Below are positions 1 through 8,580 of a stretch of 37,447 nt of DNA, in pieces. Both the position numbers and the translations under genes were made by a program. Within the stretch, counting starts at the first letter, position 1. The number at the start of each line of letters is the position of its first letter. Below the pieces are notes generated by a model. The model saw nothing but the letters and a program-made list of their open reading frames with translations, did not search any database and was not told where the DNA came from. Source of the DNA: an uncultured Anaerolineae bacterium. GTDB taxonomy: Bacteria > Chloroflexota > Anaerolineae > Anaerolineales > Villigracilaceae. The stretch is taken from positions 1 through 37,447 of the forward strand of contig CAILYI010000034.1 of the NCBI GenBank assembly GCA_903838415.1, given 5' to 3'.

Positions 1-15
1 GAGGGTTGGACCAAC
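1..15. repeat. Left terminal inverted repeat of the IS
   Basis: GAGGGTTGGACCAAC is a perfect reverse complement of 1832-1846. A hairpin lies just inside it: GGTTGGTTACG at 30-40 pairs with CGTAACCAACC at 47-57. Confidence 0.85.
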
Positions 16-98
16 TGTAGATGGTTACGGGTTGGTTACGAAAAAGCGTAACCAACCAAATTGGATGATTACGCTTTGAAAAAAGGGTATAGGATTCT

Positions 99-1595
99 TT
101 AACATTGACCAGTTTCGGTCTTGTGGTTGCGAATGCGCTGAAGCAACCGCAAATTGATCAACACATAAATCAAGGTATTCTGGTTGGCAATGGCCTGGCC
201 GTTTCGAATATGGGGACGCTCGATGTTAAGTGCTTTCGCTTGACTGTTGATGCGTTCCACTGCGGTGCGTTGGCGATAAGTATCTTTGTATGCTTCTCCA
301 TCTCGGTCGAGGGTATAACGTAGCCGCGCTCCTGGGCTGGTGGGCATCATGGCAGTACAGCCCTTTTTAGCTGAATTCTTGTGATTGATTGGGCAAGGTT
401 TGTCAGTCGGATGTGGGTAACGTAACGGACAACCATATTTACCACGCTCATGTTCAACCAGGCAAGTGGTGCGGTCGGTGAAAGAAAAAAGAAGCGGCAT
501 TGCCAAACCTGCGGCACAAACTGGTAGACCTTCCGGGCTAAACTGGCGGCCCTTGGCTTTGTAGCCGCCCTTTTCGGAGAATGGCACAGCCGCAAAAGCA
601 TCGGGATCATCATCGCGATGGAAGTAATCGTAGACATACCAGGCGTCAAAAGCGGCATCGAAAGTGCCAAAACGTGGTTTGAAGCCCAAAACCTGCTCTG
701 TTTTGGTCATAAGTGGGAAGAAATAGCTGACATCGGGATGGTCGAAGGTTTGGGTCATCTCGGCTAGGATAAATTCTCCGAAATCTGGAACCTTGACAAC
801 AACGACGCCGGAACCATAGCCCCAATAGTATTCACCAACCTGAATCATCTCCGCTGATATGGGGTTAGTATTTGGTGTAGTAGGAGATGACTGATCTTTG
901 GATGTTGTCCGCTGGTTGTGCTTACGTTTGCAGCCGAGTTTACAATCCGAGTCTCCTTTTGGTTGTTGGGTTTTATCGTAGCGTTTGCCATCGATGTAAG
1001 CTTTTGGATTGTTTTCTTTGACCCACGCCAGGATATGCTTGGTATCGAGGCTGATACAATCACCAGCCTCAACCTGAAATCGATGCAATTCCTGGCAAAT
1101 TAACCGAGCCGAGTCAGTCAGCAGAAATTGTAATGAGGTATTGGGCATCTCGCGCAGCATGCGGGTCATGTGCCGTTGGGTCGGCAAGCTGGCCTCTGGA
1201 TCAAAGCCGCAGGAGTGCTTACCGGAGTGAGTCACGTGAAAGCCGAACAGGGGTATCAAACCGGGATGCTCCACCAGATAGAGGCGCAAGTCTCCCATGG
1301 AGTCGAGCCCTTCGTTTAGCTTGAGCAGCATGGCTCCAGCAAAAGCAGCGTATGAAACTGCTGGCTGGCACCAATGGCGCTGCAGATTGCGCTCAGGAAA
1401 GTCCGCCCAATCCAATGGACCGAGCAAGTCGAGCATGCGCTGGACAACCGGTGTTTCGGCTGCATATTTCGGAAGTTGTTCGGGATGCAGCCAGGTTGAG
1501 TGCAAATCGGACTTAATCGGGTTGCCGAGATTGAAATTGGCCCAAATCTGTCTGCTGAAAGCCTGGAAACGGGATAGAATCGAAAAGCCTGTCAT
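99..1595 (-). CDS. IS4-superfamily DDE transposase
   Basis: A 498-residue protein that should catalyse cut-and-paste movement of the surrounding element. Near the C-terminus is the IS4-type Y-(2)-R-(3)-E-(6)-K signature (YRQRTAVERINSQAK). Acidic residues expected for the other two catalytic positions occur in SLDTKHI and TFDAAFDAW. The N-terminal part matches the DUF772-like segment typical of these transposases. The middle holds a Lys/Cys-rich insertion (CKLGCKRKHNQ). The frame is open from start to stop, so the enzyme may be active. It is the only gene in the element and nearly fills it. The exact IS family (IS4 against IS1182 or an unclassified group) is uncertain. Confidence 0.9.
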   Translation of the reverse strand: MTGFSILSRFQAFSRQIWANFNLGNPIKSDLHSTWLHPEQLPKYAAETPVVQRMLDLLGPLDWADFPERNLQRHWCQPAVSYAAFAGAMLLKLNEGLDSMGDLRLYLVEHPGLIPLFGFHVTHSGKHSCGFDPEASLPTQRHMTRMLREMPNTSLQFLLTDSARLICQELHRFQVEAGDCISLDTKHILAWVKENNPKAYIDGKRYDKTQQPKGDSDCKLGCKRKHNQRTTSKDQSSPTTPNTNPISAEMIQVGEYYWGYGSGVVVVKVPDFGEFILAEMTQTFDHPDVSYFFPLMTKTEQVLGFKPRFGTFDAAFDAWYVYDYFHRDDDPDAFAAVPFSEKGGYKAKGRQFSPEGLPVCAAGLAMPLLFSFTDRTTCLVEHERGKYGCPLRYPHPTDKPCPINHKNSAKKGCTAMMPTSPGARLRYTLDRDGEAYKDTYRQRTAVERINSQAKALNIERPHIRNGQAIANQNTLIYVLINLRLLQRIRNHKTETGQC

Positions 1596-1831
1596 GGTTT
1601 ATTCTCCTTTCAAGCAAAAAATGGTTGTTGGCACTTCCATTCTAGCGCGGAGATGACCTGGCAGGTTTCGTAACCAACGAAAAATCAGGCTTGCGAACAA
1701 TGTTACTGATAATTTGATCGGTCACATTCCCGGATCCAAAGCGTAACCATCAATTTGGATGATTACGCTTTGGATACCTTCAAAATTGGTTGATTACGTA
1801 TTGGTTACGAAAAAACGTAACCATCGATTTG

Positions 1832-1846
1832 GTTGGTCCAACCCTC
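1832..1846. repeat. Right terminal inverted repeat of the IS
   Basis: GTTGGTCCAACCCTC mirrors positions 1-15. Just inside are hairpins GGTTACG (1803-1809) with CGTAACC (1816-1822), and a longer near-palindrome around 1738-1775 with one mismatch. Confidence 0.85.
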
Positions 1847-2077
1847 ACCTTCCAGCGTGATGCTGGGCGTGTAAATGGCAATCCCTGTATGCACGGGGCG
1901 GCCTTCCTGCAACAAACCGAGCAGAGTCTCCAACTCACTCTCCTGCACGTTCCGAACGACGCCGGGTGAAAGCGTGGTGCGCTGCGTAATCAACTCCATG
2001 TAGCGCTCTTCACTGGCGGCTTTGCCCAATATGATGCGCGGGCGAAAGGCATTGATTGCTTCGATCTTTGTTGCCAT
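1847..2077 (-). pseudogene. HU-like DNA-binding protein, 3' part removed by the IS
   Basis: About 77 native codons remain before the reading frame runs into the IS, where it adds about a dozen foreign residues and stops at 1805. The segment has the look of HU/IHF-fold proteins of roughly 120-130 residues: RTTLSPGVVRNVQESELETLL as the helical dimerisation part, then HTGIAIYTPSITLEG as the first beta-arm strand. The missing part would be the rest of the DNA-binding arm and the last helix. A strong ribosome-binding site (AAGGAGG, 2083-2089 reversed) precedes the ATG, so this was an expressed gene. The family call comes from fold pattern and is moderate. The IS is the evident cause of disruption. 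Confidence 0.6.
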
Positions 2078-2116
2078 GATAGTTTCCTCCTTAAATCTGA
2101 ATGGGTTGGATAAAAA

Positions 2117-2221
2117 CCTGCAAGGGATTTGAATTTTCCTTACAGGGAATTTAAATTCCCTTACAGAGAAATTTAATTTCCTTACAGGGAATTTAATTTT
2201 CCTTACAGGGAAATTTTTATT
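2117..2221. repeat. 21-bp tandem repeat upstream of the HU-like gene
   Basis: The core CCTTACAGGG (one copy CCTTACAGAG) starts at 2138, 2159, 2180 and 2201, an exact 21-bp period. Each core is followed by an A/T-rich half. A degenerate fifth copy fits at 2117-2137. The array lies 40-145 bp upstream of the HU-like start codon, where a promoter and operators would be expected. A period of two helical turns places every copy on one face of the DNA. Confidence 0.85.
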
Positions 2222-2513
2222 CTCGGCGAGCTTTTAACAACATGCCGCTCAGCAGCGATTTTTGGCCCAATTAACAGTTTTGGAGTTTGAAACGATTAAA
2301 GAAAAACCCAGAAACACCACTAATTCCATTACCGCCAAATGTGTTTCCAACCAACCAGCAGGAGGGCCGCCGCGCAATTTACCCGGCTTTGATGAAGTTC
2401 TGCGGCCATCCCGTACCAATTACCCGCATCTGCTCAATATTAAACAACTTTTTTGTGGCATTTGCAAGAGGGAATTTCCTTGAAACAAACCAGCCCTCAC
2501 CACCAATCCCCAA
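2222..2513. other. Intergenic, no supported gene
   Basis: Two short plus-strand frames of 73 and 91 codons overlap here in different frames. Neither has recognisable motifs, a convincing ribosome-binding site or a sequence pattern I know. I see nothing else until the terminator at 2515. Confidence 0.5.
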
Positions 2514-2514
2514 C

Positions 2515-2550
2515 AAAAAGGAGCTGACCTGGCGGCCAGCTCCTTTTTTT
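2515..2550 (-). terminator. Rho-independent terminator, bidirectional shape
   Basis: The stem GGAGCTG (2520-2526) pairs with CAGCTCC (2537-2543). It is flanked by A5 on the left and T7 on the right, so it could stop transcription in either direction. It lies just beyond the stop codon of the minus-strand gene ending at 2559. Confidence 0.85.
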
Positions 2551-2558
2551 GTCAGCCG

Positions 2559-3326
2559 TTAGGGCTTGATTTTATCGACTTCGGCTTGCAAGGCCGGGCG
2601 GATCACTTCAAAATCCAGGCCCTTGGTGGCGCAGAAATCTTTGATGCTGGTGGCCGGGTCGGGCATGGGCGCGCCGATGACTTGCTCAATGGCGGCCTGC
2701 GGCACCTTCCAGGTGATCAAATCACCAAAGACGGTCTTGCCCTTGATCGCGTAAGCCGTCACAGTGGAGGTGGCGTGCGGCGTGGCTTCAGCGGCGGCAG
2801 TCGCGGCGACTGTGCTGGCAGGCGCCGGGGCGGCGGCTGGTTCACCCGGCGTGGCGGTATGCGTTTCCAGGAAGGTGCCTTGTTCCGCGGTCAGCTTGCC
2901 TGCTTCGAGCAGGATATCGACAGCGCTCTTGGGCAGATAGGTTTCCTCAGCCGTTGCCAGGTCATAGGGCAGCCCGGCGTAAAAAGCGACGAACATACGC
3001 ACTGAAGCGGTGCCAATTTCAACCGGGCTTTCAGCGTAGATCGTCTCCAGTTCTTTGAGTTGGAAGGCGGCCGGGTCGGCGCCGCCGACGCCAAAAGCCT
3101 GGGCCATGATAGCGGGACTGATGCCGAAGGCTTTCTCCACATCCCCAAAGGTATAGGAGCCGCGAATATCGGCGGGGTTGGCGGTTCCGGCGAATTCGCC
3201 TTCGGTAAACTTGGCAGGTTCCTTGGTGGACTCGGTATTCCACCAACCGAACGCGGATGAAATCATGATTCCGCCGAAAAGGATGACAACCAGCAAGGCT
3301 GCGAGTGTTTTAGAGTTGAGTGTCAT
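2559..3326 (-). CDS. Exported protein with a duplicated domain, partner of the NapH-like protein
   Basis: A 255-residue protein beginning MTLNSKTLAA. This start is chosen because its ATG overlaps the TGA of the upstream gene (ATGA), implying translational coupling. Residues 8-26 form a hydrophobic signal or anchor helix. Two related domains follow: residues 54-115 start IRGSYTFGDVEKAFGIS, and residues 194-250 start IKGKTVFGDLITWKVPQ. In both, an I-x-G-x-x-x-FGD opening leads to a short helix pair, then a DPA-containing loop. An Ala/Thr/Pro linker (about 157-192) separates them. I recall similar domains beside or fused to 4Fe-4S membrane ferredoxins, but know no established function. No cofactor motif is visible. 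It is probably a periplasmic or membrane-surface partner of the ferredoxin gene. Confidence 0.75.
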   Translation of the reverse strand: MTLNSKTLAALLVVILFGGIMISSAFGWWNTESTKEPAKFTEGEFAGTANPADIRGSYTFGDVEKAFGISPAIMAQAFGVGGADPAAFQLKELETIYAESPVEIGTASVRMFVAFYAGLPYDLATAEETYLPKSAVDILLEAGKLTAEQGTFLETHTATPGEPAAAPAPASTVAATAAAEATPHATSTVTAYAIKGKTVFGDLITWKVPQAAIEQVIGAPMPDPATSIKDFCATKGLDFEVIRPALQAEVDKIKP

Positions 3327-4177
3327 TTTAAACCTTTGGAAGTAAATAATACGGTCTTGGCTACCGGGCAAATTGCCTCGGAAGTGCATTCCAAACATGA
3401 GATACACTGATGATCGCGCACGGTTTTGACTGAGTCAACCGGGATGTTCATTGGGCAAAGGATGGAACAGGCGCCATCAGCCTTGCAAGTGGTTTCAGAA
3501 CGCTTGATGCTGAAGATGCGGAACAAGTTGAAGACGCCCAGGAATGCGCCATAGGGACAGGCATACTTGCACCACGGACGTTCGACGAAGAAGGATAAGA
3601 CCAACGTGACACCTAAAACGGCCAGCGCGGTGGGAGCCACTTCCGCACTCCAGAAATTGAACAGCGCGAAGTAGGGATCATACGCTTCGAAGATCAGGGT
3701 GCCGCTGGTAGCGGTGACGTAGATCACCCACGCCAGGACGGCGTAGCGCGCATAGCGCAGAACCGTATCGAGTTTGACCGGTACAAAATGATTGAACCTG
3801 CGTCGGAAAACTTTTCTCCCGAAACCCGAAACAAATTCCTGGATGGTCCCCAGCGGACAAATCCAACCGCAGAAGGCCGGGCCAAAAAGCACCGCCAGGA
3901 AGATGCCAATACCCATCAAGACCAACGAAGCGTCATGTACTTTCTTGACGAGCATTCCGCTGGCGAAGAAGGTATAAAGCGTTTCCACGCCACCAAAGGG
4001 GCAAAGCGCATGCAGCGAAGCGCTGGATAAAAACGCAATCCCGCCGCCGTTTGCGATCAAAGTGTGGTTAATAGAAATCAGCGCAATAAATGCGAAGAAG
4101 AACCATTGCACCACCTTACGGATCCAGATACTACGTGGGCGAAAAAACTGAATTCTTTTCCCGAAAATCGTGATCAT
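3323..4177 (-). CDS. NapH/CcoG-like polyferredoxin membrane protein
   Basis: A 284-residue integral membrane electron-transfer protein. The start MITIFGKRIQ is preferred over an ATG ten codons upstream because GGAGG lies 6 nt before it (4184-4188). About five membrane helices are visible. Paired cysteine motifs C103-GWI-C107-P and C203-KYA-C207-P match the NapH/NosR/YccM family. The C-terminal part carries ferredoxin-type ligands: C231, C237 and C241-P, then C258-x2-C261-x2-C264-x5-C270-P. The first cluster has an irregular spacing (C-x5-C-x3-C). In this family such proteins pass electrons across or along the membrane to a reductase. No reductase is adjacent, so the acceptor is unknown. It heads a two-gene operon with the duplicated-domain protein. 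Confidence 0.85.
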   Translation of the reverse strand: MITIFGKRIQFFRPRSIWIRKVVQWFFFAFIALISINHTLIANGGGIAFLSSASLHALCPFGGVETLYTFFASGMLVKKVHDASLVLMGIGIFLAVLFGPAFCGWICPLGTIQEFVSGFGRKVFRRRFNHFVPVKLDTVLRYARYAVLAWVIYVTATSGTLIFEAYDPYFALFNFWSAEVAPTALAVLGVTLVLSFFVERPWCKYACPYGAFLGVFNLFRIFSIKRSETTCKADGACSILCPMNIPVDSVKTVRDHQCISCLECTSEAICPVAKTVLFTSKGLK

Positions 4178-4291
4178 CAACAACCTCCACAAATTTATTT
4201 TGTGCATATTCTATATATAATATACTTATCATTTGTACACATTGGAACAAGTTTATGTGAAGATTGTGTAAAGATCCCCCGGACGGGAAAG

Positions 4292-4333
4292 AAAAAAGTA
4301 AGAAGTAAAAAGGTTTCCCTTATTCCTTCTTAC
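4292..4333 (-). terminator. Terminator after the PPOX gene
   Basis: On the minus strand GTAAGAAG (4326-4333) pairs with CTTCTTAC (4298-4305), followed by six T. It lies about 80 nt beyond the stop codon at 4414 and before the ferredoxin gene's promoter region. Confidence 0.6.
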
Positions 4334-4413
4334 TCATTCCTTTTTTCTGCAATTAAAACCCTGACAACCCCCAAACACCCCGCTCTTCCTTATTACTTTT
4401 TTCCCATCCCTTA

Positions 4414-4791
4414 TTACTTCCCTAATTCCACCAAAATAGACGTGTACTTACTCCGTCTCAACTTCCCCATCAGCCCGAACAAATGGAACGCAATCCCATA
4501 CTTGCGCGCCATTAACTGCTTGAGATGGCTGAGCGCCGCATCTGAATCATCCGCTTTGGCCGAAGCCGCCACCCAATCGCCCAGCAGCGTTCCGTCCGCT
4601 TTGCAAGGCGCAATGTTGACCTCGCCACGGTTGCGCACGCGCCTGGCCTTACCCGACGTGGTTTCTGTCCAGACAATCAAATTCTCTCCGTCCTGCACAA
4701 ACCAGACCGGCGTTTTAACGCCATTGCCATTCTTGCGAAAGGTTTCGACATTCAGATATTGTTGTTTTTCAAACTGGTTTATAGCTAACAT
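4414..4791 (-). CDS. PPOX-class (F420- or flavin-dependent) oxidoreductase
   Basis: A 125-residue single-domain protein of the pyridoxamine-phosphate-oxidase split-barrel fold. The pattern TFRKNGNGVKTPVWFVQDGENLIVWTE, then SGKARRVRNRGEVNIAPCKADG is typical of the short PPOX-class F420-dependent proteins of Chloroflexota and Actinobacteria. GKARRVRN is the usual cofactor-phosphate segment. Length matches the family (about 120-140). The substrate is not predictable. It stands about 200 nt downstream of the photolyase gene on the same strand, so it could be the last gene of that transcript, but spacing gives no proof. Choice of F420 over FMN rests on resemblance only. Confidence 0.75.
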   Translation of the reverse strand: MLAINQFEKQQYLNVETFRKNGNGVKTPVWFVQDGENLIVWTETTSGKARRVRNRGEVNIAPCKADGTLLGDWVAASAKADDSDAALSHLKQLMARKYGIAFHLFGLMGKLRRSKYTSILVELGK

Positions 4792-4992
4792 GGGTTACTC
4801 CTGATTTAATGAATGAACGTCTTGAAAAAGTCTTTACTACTCAACCGAAGAACCTCCCAAAGATTTTTGGCGGACTTGCGGCTGTTTTTTCAATCTTACC
4901 CGCGCAGAACCGGGTACCTGCAGAACGGATATTTTAATCAATAAAAGCTCGGCTGCCGGGCTGGCGGCCAAACTCGATTCGCAGCCAGAAAG

Positions 4993-6378
4993 TTATCCTT
5001 GCTGGCCGCTTTCGAACATCTTCTTCGAAGCCTGATAGGCCTGCAAGGTGCGCTCCTTGACAATCTCATGCGCCACGATCGGTTTCTGTGGGTAGCCCGG
5101 CACACTGACAGCCTGCTCCCACGGCGCGTGAATAAGCGTATCAGACAAATGTGCCAACTCCGGCACCCATTGCCGGATGAAATTTCCCTGCGGATCGAAC
5201 TTGCGGCTCTGCAGCAGCGGATTAAAGATGCGAAAGTAGGGAGCGGCGTCCGTTCCGGTGCCAGCCGTCCACTGCCAGCCGCCATTATTGGCCGCCGGGT
5301 CGCCATCCAATAGATGATCCATGAACCAGCGTTCGCCCCAGCTCCAATTAATCAGCAAATCCTTGACGAGGAAAGACGCCACGATCATACGCGCGCGATT
5401 GTGCATCCAACCCGTTGCCAACAACTGCCGCATGGCCGCGTCGACGATCGGAACCCCCGTCCGCCCCTCGGCCCAGGCCGCGAAATCAGCGCGATCATCG
5501 CGCCAGGGGATGTGCGCCAGCGCCGGGTTGAAGGCGCGCTGGCTGACGTGTGGGAAATGAAACAGAATGCTGATGTAAAACTCGCGCCAGATCAACTCAT
5601 TCAGCCAGGTTTCGGCGGCTAGTTTTTCGGCCGGGCTTTCAGCGCCGCGCAGCGCTTCGAGAGCGGCGCAAGCGGCCTGCCGCATCGATAGCATGCCGAA
5701 GCGTAAATAAGGCGAGAGCGAAGCGGTGCCGTCCAAATCCATGCGATTGCGCGCCACGTCATAGTGCAGGATGGCGCTGGCGGTAAATTGGGAAAGACGG
5801 CGCCGCGCTTCAAATTCCCCGGCGGGAAAGAAGGCATTCTCAGCGCCTGGCGGAATCTGCTCGGACGGCAGCGGCGGCAGCGGCGGGAAAGCGTCCGGCG
5901 CGGGAAACGGCGCCAGCTGCGGGTCGAGCAGCGCCTTCCAGGCTTTCGAGAAAGGCGTGAAAACGGTATACGGCGCGCCATCCGCCTTATGCACCAGCAG
6001 CGGATGCTGAACCGTTTGCCCGTGAATCAGCGTCAATGGCAGGCGAGCCGCCACGCTTGCATCGCGCGCGCGCGCGTAAGGCGTGAAATCTTGCTCGGCA
6101 AAGATGGTTTGCGCGTTAGCTTCAAGCAAAAGTTCAGCCAGAACCTGCCGCGGGGCGCCGCTGCGCACGATCAGGCGGCTGCCACGCTGTTCCAGTTCAG
6201 CGTTCAGCACGCGCAGCCCGTTGAACAGGAAGTTCTGGCGCAGGGCAGGCGTGCGGTGCAGCAAATGCGGGTCGAGGATAAAAACGGGAACGACCGCCCC
6301 CTGCTGGAGCGCCGCATGCAGCGCAGACTGATCCGCAAGACGGATATCGCGTCTAATCCACCAGAGGGAAGTCGTCAT
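4993..6378 (-). CDS. phr: Deoxyribodipyrimidine photolyase (class I CPD type)
   Basis: A 461-residue flavoenzyme that splits UV-induced pyrimidine dimers using blue light. The N-terminal alpha/beta antenna domain starts [17 protein letters not shown] and carries the usual WxRRDxR motif. The C-terminal helical FAD domain is well conserved: [36 protein letters not shown], and [13 protein letters not shown] followed by [13 protein letters not shown]. Length is normal for the family. It begins 8 nt after the MFS gene stop, at the distal end of the crtI-carH-peroxiredoxin run. In other bacteria CarH/LitR regulators control photolyase together with carotenoid genes, so its position here fits a light-responsive regulon. 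A cryptochrome role is less likely given the complete active-site region. Confidence 0.95.
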   Translation of the reverse strand: MTTSLWWIRRDIRLADQSALHAALQQGAVVPVFILDPHLLHRTPALRQNFLFNGLRVLNAELEQRGSRLIVRSGAPRQVLAELLLEANAQTIFAEQDFTPYARARDASVAARLPLTLIHGQTVQHPLLVHKADGAPYTVFTPFSKAWKALLDPQLAPFPAPDAFPPLPPLPSEQIPPGAENAFFPAGEFEARRRLSQFTASAILHYDVARNRMDLDGTASLSPYLRFGMLSMRQAACAALEALRGAESPAEKLAAETWLNELIWREFYISILFHFPHVSQRAFNPALAHIPWRDDRADFAAWAEGRTGVPIVDAAMRQLLATGWMHNRARMIVASFLVKDLLINWSWGERWFMDHLLDGDPAANNGGWQWTAGTGTDAAPYFRIFNPLLQSRKFDPQGNFIRQWVPELAHLSDTLIHAPWEQAVSVPGYPQKPIVAHEIVKERTLQAYQASKKMFESGQQG

Positions 6379-6386
6379 CTTCAGAA

Positions 6387-7667
6387 TTATTCCGCGCTGG
6401 GAGCGGGAATTGGCTGATTGTTTTTCCCACGAATCTGGGCGGCAATCGGATGATCGTAGATGGTGCGCCAGACATAGAAGCTCAAACCAGCCAACAGCAG
6501 CGCGCCAAACACACCAGGCGCCCAGGCGCCCAGGCTTCCGAGCAAATAACCGCCCAAAATCGGCGCGAAAATGCGGGTGGAGCTTTCAATCGAAGCCGAA
6601 AGCCCCAAAATGCCGCCGATTTCCTGTGGTAAAACCGCCTTGGTCAAGGTGGAGGATAGGATGGTGTTGAGCAGGCCGCCCGAAATCGCGGTGGGCGCCA
6701 GCGCAACCAACAGCCAGAGTACCGAAGGCGCGAAAGCCCAGCCCAAAAGGGCGAAAGCCATCGTCACGACCGCCACAGGGATCAGAATATCTTCGCGGAA
6801 GCGCTTGGTAATGCGCCCAATTAAAAATCCCTGCACGAAAACCGACAGCACCCCGACGTAAGTCAAGACAAAACCGGTGTCGCGCGCGGTCAACTGGAAG
6901 CGTTGCAAAGCATAAGCGGCGAACATGGTCTGGAAAATGGCGAAAGCCAGCCCGAAAAAGAAGCGGGTGATCAGCAAAGAACCGCTGAACGGCCGCCGCA
7001 AAGCGTTGAGCAGTGCATCCAGCGTGACGGACGGTTTGCGTTCCGCCATGACGGCGCGCTTTTCAGCGGTGAGTGATTCGGGCAGCCAGAAATAAATCAG
7101 CGCCAGGTTGCCAAGCGAAAGCGTGGAGGCTAAAAACGCCGGGACGGCGTAGCCCCACTGGCTGAGAACTCCGCCAGTCACCGGGCCGATGATGAAACCC
7201 AATCCAAAAGCCGCGCCGATCATGCCCAATCCCTTGGAACGATTCTGCGCGTCGGTCACATCCGAAATGTAAGCCTGAGCCACGCTCAGGTTGCCGCCCG
7301 TCAGCCCATCCACCATGCGGCTGATGAAAAGCACCAGCAGCACAAAGAAATTGGCCGCTTTTGGATTGAACGCGCCCGCCAGCGCCACGCCCAGCGGATC
7401 GGCAAACCCAAGCAGCAGAAAGCCAATGAACGTACCAAAAACCGACGCAAGCAATACCGGGCGGCGTCCAAAGCGGTCAGAAAGGCGGCCCAAAATCGGC
7501 GCGCCGATCAGCTGCATGGCGGCATACGAAGCCACCAACAAGCCGGTCACCAGTTGAGTCGCGCCGTACTTCCCGGCGTAATACGGCAGCAGCGGCAAGA
7601 TCAGGCTGAAGCCAAGCAGATCGATAAACACGATCAGGATCACAGAAAAAAGTCGTTTGTTATTCAC
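6387..7667 (-). CDS. MFS transporter, TetA-like drug:proton antiporter family
   Basis: A 426-residue polytopic membrane protein with about twelve predicted helices. The loop after TM2 has motif [15 protein letters not shown] (residues 60-73). The N-terminal [17 protein letters not shown] and the central [16 protein letters not shown] match the TetA/DHA1 group of exporters. The substrate cannot be read from sequence. It lies between the SDR gene (58 nt upstream) and photolyase (8 nt downstream) on the same strand, and may be co-transcribed with the photoprotection genes. No drug-resistance role should be assumed. Confidence 0.9.
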   Translation of the reverse strand: MNNKRLFSVILIVFIDLLGFSLILPLLPYYAGKYGATQLVTGLLVASYAAMQLIGAPILGRLSDRFGRRPVLLASVFGTFIGFLLLGFADPLGVALAGAFNPKAANFFVLLVLFISRMVDGLTGGNLSVAQAYISDVTDAQNRSKGLGMIGAAFGLGFIIGPVTGGVLSQWGYAVPAFLASTLSLGNLALIYFWLPESLTAEKRAVMAERKPSVTLDALLNALRRPFSGSLLITRFFFGLAFAIFQTMFAAYALQRFQLTARDTGFVLTYVGVLSVFVQGFLIGRITKRFREDILIPVAVVTMAFALLGWAFAPSVLWLLVALAPTAISGGLLNTILSSTLTKAVLPQEIGGILGLSASIESSTRIFAPILGGYLLGSLGAWAPGVFGALLLAGLSFYVWRTIYDHPIAAQIRGKNNQPIPAPSAE

Positions 7668-7725
7668 AGATACTCCTAATAATTGAAAGCTGTCAGCATT
7701 GAAGCAAGTTCAAATCGCCAACCGC

Positions 7726-8580
7726 TTAATCCTTAAACTGATACGCAGGTTCATGTTTGAGCTCAAACTGCGGCGTTTTGCCAGTCTTGGTCAGGTTTTC
7801 CCAGCCCACACGCAGCAAACCGAAAAGCGGAGTCCAGGGCTTGAACATCTGGAATTCCACGAATTCCTTGCGCTGGCTTGCGATTACCTTGGTCAATTGG
7901 CGGGCCGGACCTTCAGCCGGTTGGCCCAGGAAGCGTAGCACAAAGCCAAAGTTCTTGAGCTGTTCGCGGGCCTGCTCACCCACCACGCGCGGACTAGTGA
8001 GCATATCCGTCATCATCATGCCCGGGCTGAAACCCAAGATTTGCACGCCGCTGCCGCTGGTTTCCTTTGCCAAACTGCGCGTGAACGAAGTCAGCCAGGC
8101 CTTTGTCGTGCCGTACAGCGCGGTGGGCGTGGCCGGGCGCAAGAAAGAACCGTTTCCATAGATGTTGACCAGCATCCCGGCCTTGCGTGCCAAAAAATGT
8201 TTCATGGCGGCCTGTGTGCCATACATTGCGCCCAAATCGTTGGACATGAACATGTCCAGCGCCTCACGCGGATCCATATCCAAAACCATGCCAGCCGCGG
8301 ATGAATACCCGGCGTTATTAATCCAGACGTCGAAATGGCCGAACTTTTGGATGACTTGCGCCGCCAAATGGTGGACTTGGGCTTCCTCCCGCACGTCAAC
8401 CACATAACCGGCCGTGCGACCCTCTGCCTGCATTCCGTTTAGGACGCGTTCGACAACATCAGAGCTGCGGCCCGTGATGACGACAATTGCCCCGGCGGCG
8501 AGACAGGCTTGCGCCGTGGCGAGACCAAATCCGCGCGTTGAGCCGGTCACGACAATTACTTTATTCTGCAAGTTGGGCAT
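7726..8580 (-). CDS. Short-chain dehydrogenase/reductase
   Basis: A 284-residue classical SDR. The nucleotide-binding motif TGSTRGFG is at 12-19, NNAG at 88-91, and the catalytic pair Y156-x3-K160 in ALYGTTKAW. A serine near 145 (IYGNGSF) can complete the triad. V-I-T-G-R-S after the second strand suggests NADP rather than NAD. The start codon lies inside the 3' end of the peroxiredoxin gene (20-bp overlap), so the two are likely translationally coupled. Substrate is unknown. The coupling suggests action on oxidised or aldehyde-type products, which is inference only. Confidence 0.88.
   Translation of the reverse strand: MPNLQNKVIVVTGSTRGFGLATAQACLAAGAIVVITGRSSDVVERVLNGMQAEGRTAGYVVDVREEAQVHHLAAQVIQKFGHFDVWINNAGYSSAAGMVLDMDPREALDMFMSNDLGAMYGTQAAMKHFLARKAGMLVNIYGNGSFLRPATPTALYGTTKAWLTSFTRSLAKETSGSGVQILGFSPGMMMTDMLTSPRVVGEQAREQLKNFGFVLRFLGQPAEGPARQLTKVIASQRKEFVEFQMFKPWTPLFGLLRVGWENLTKTGKTPQFELKHEPAYQFKD

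Larger units (their letters stand above)
1..1846 (-). mobile_element. Complete IS4-superfamily insertion sequence
   Basis: The element is bounded by perfect 15-bp terminal inverted repeats, GAGGGTTGGACCAAC at 1-15 and its reverse complement at 1832-1846. It contains one intact transposase gene on the minus strand. Both ends carry subterminal hairpins built from GGTTACG/CGTAACC words. The right end sits inside an HU-like gene, which it truncates. The left flank is outside the window, so the target duplication cannot be read. The window starting on the first IS base suggests an assembly break at a multicopy element. The family name (IS4/IS1182-like) rests on transposase motifs only. Confidence 0.85.

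Noticed and set aside
2138..2221. CRISPR array
   Set aside because: The 21-bp units are contiguous with no spacers, so this is a simple tandem repeat.
2262..2562. Small plus-strand frames of 73 and 91 codons
   Set aside because: They overlap in different frames, have no motif, no convincing ribosome site, and run into the terminator of the opposite gene.
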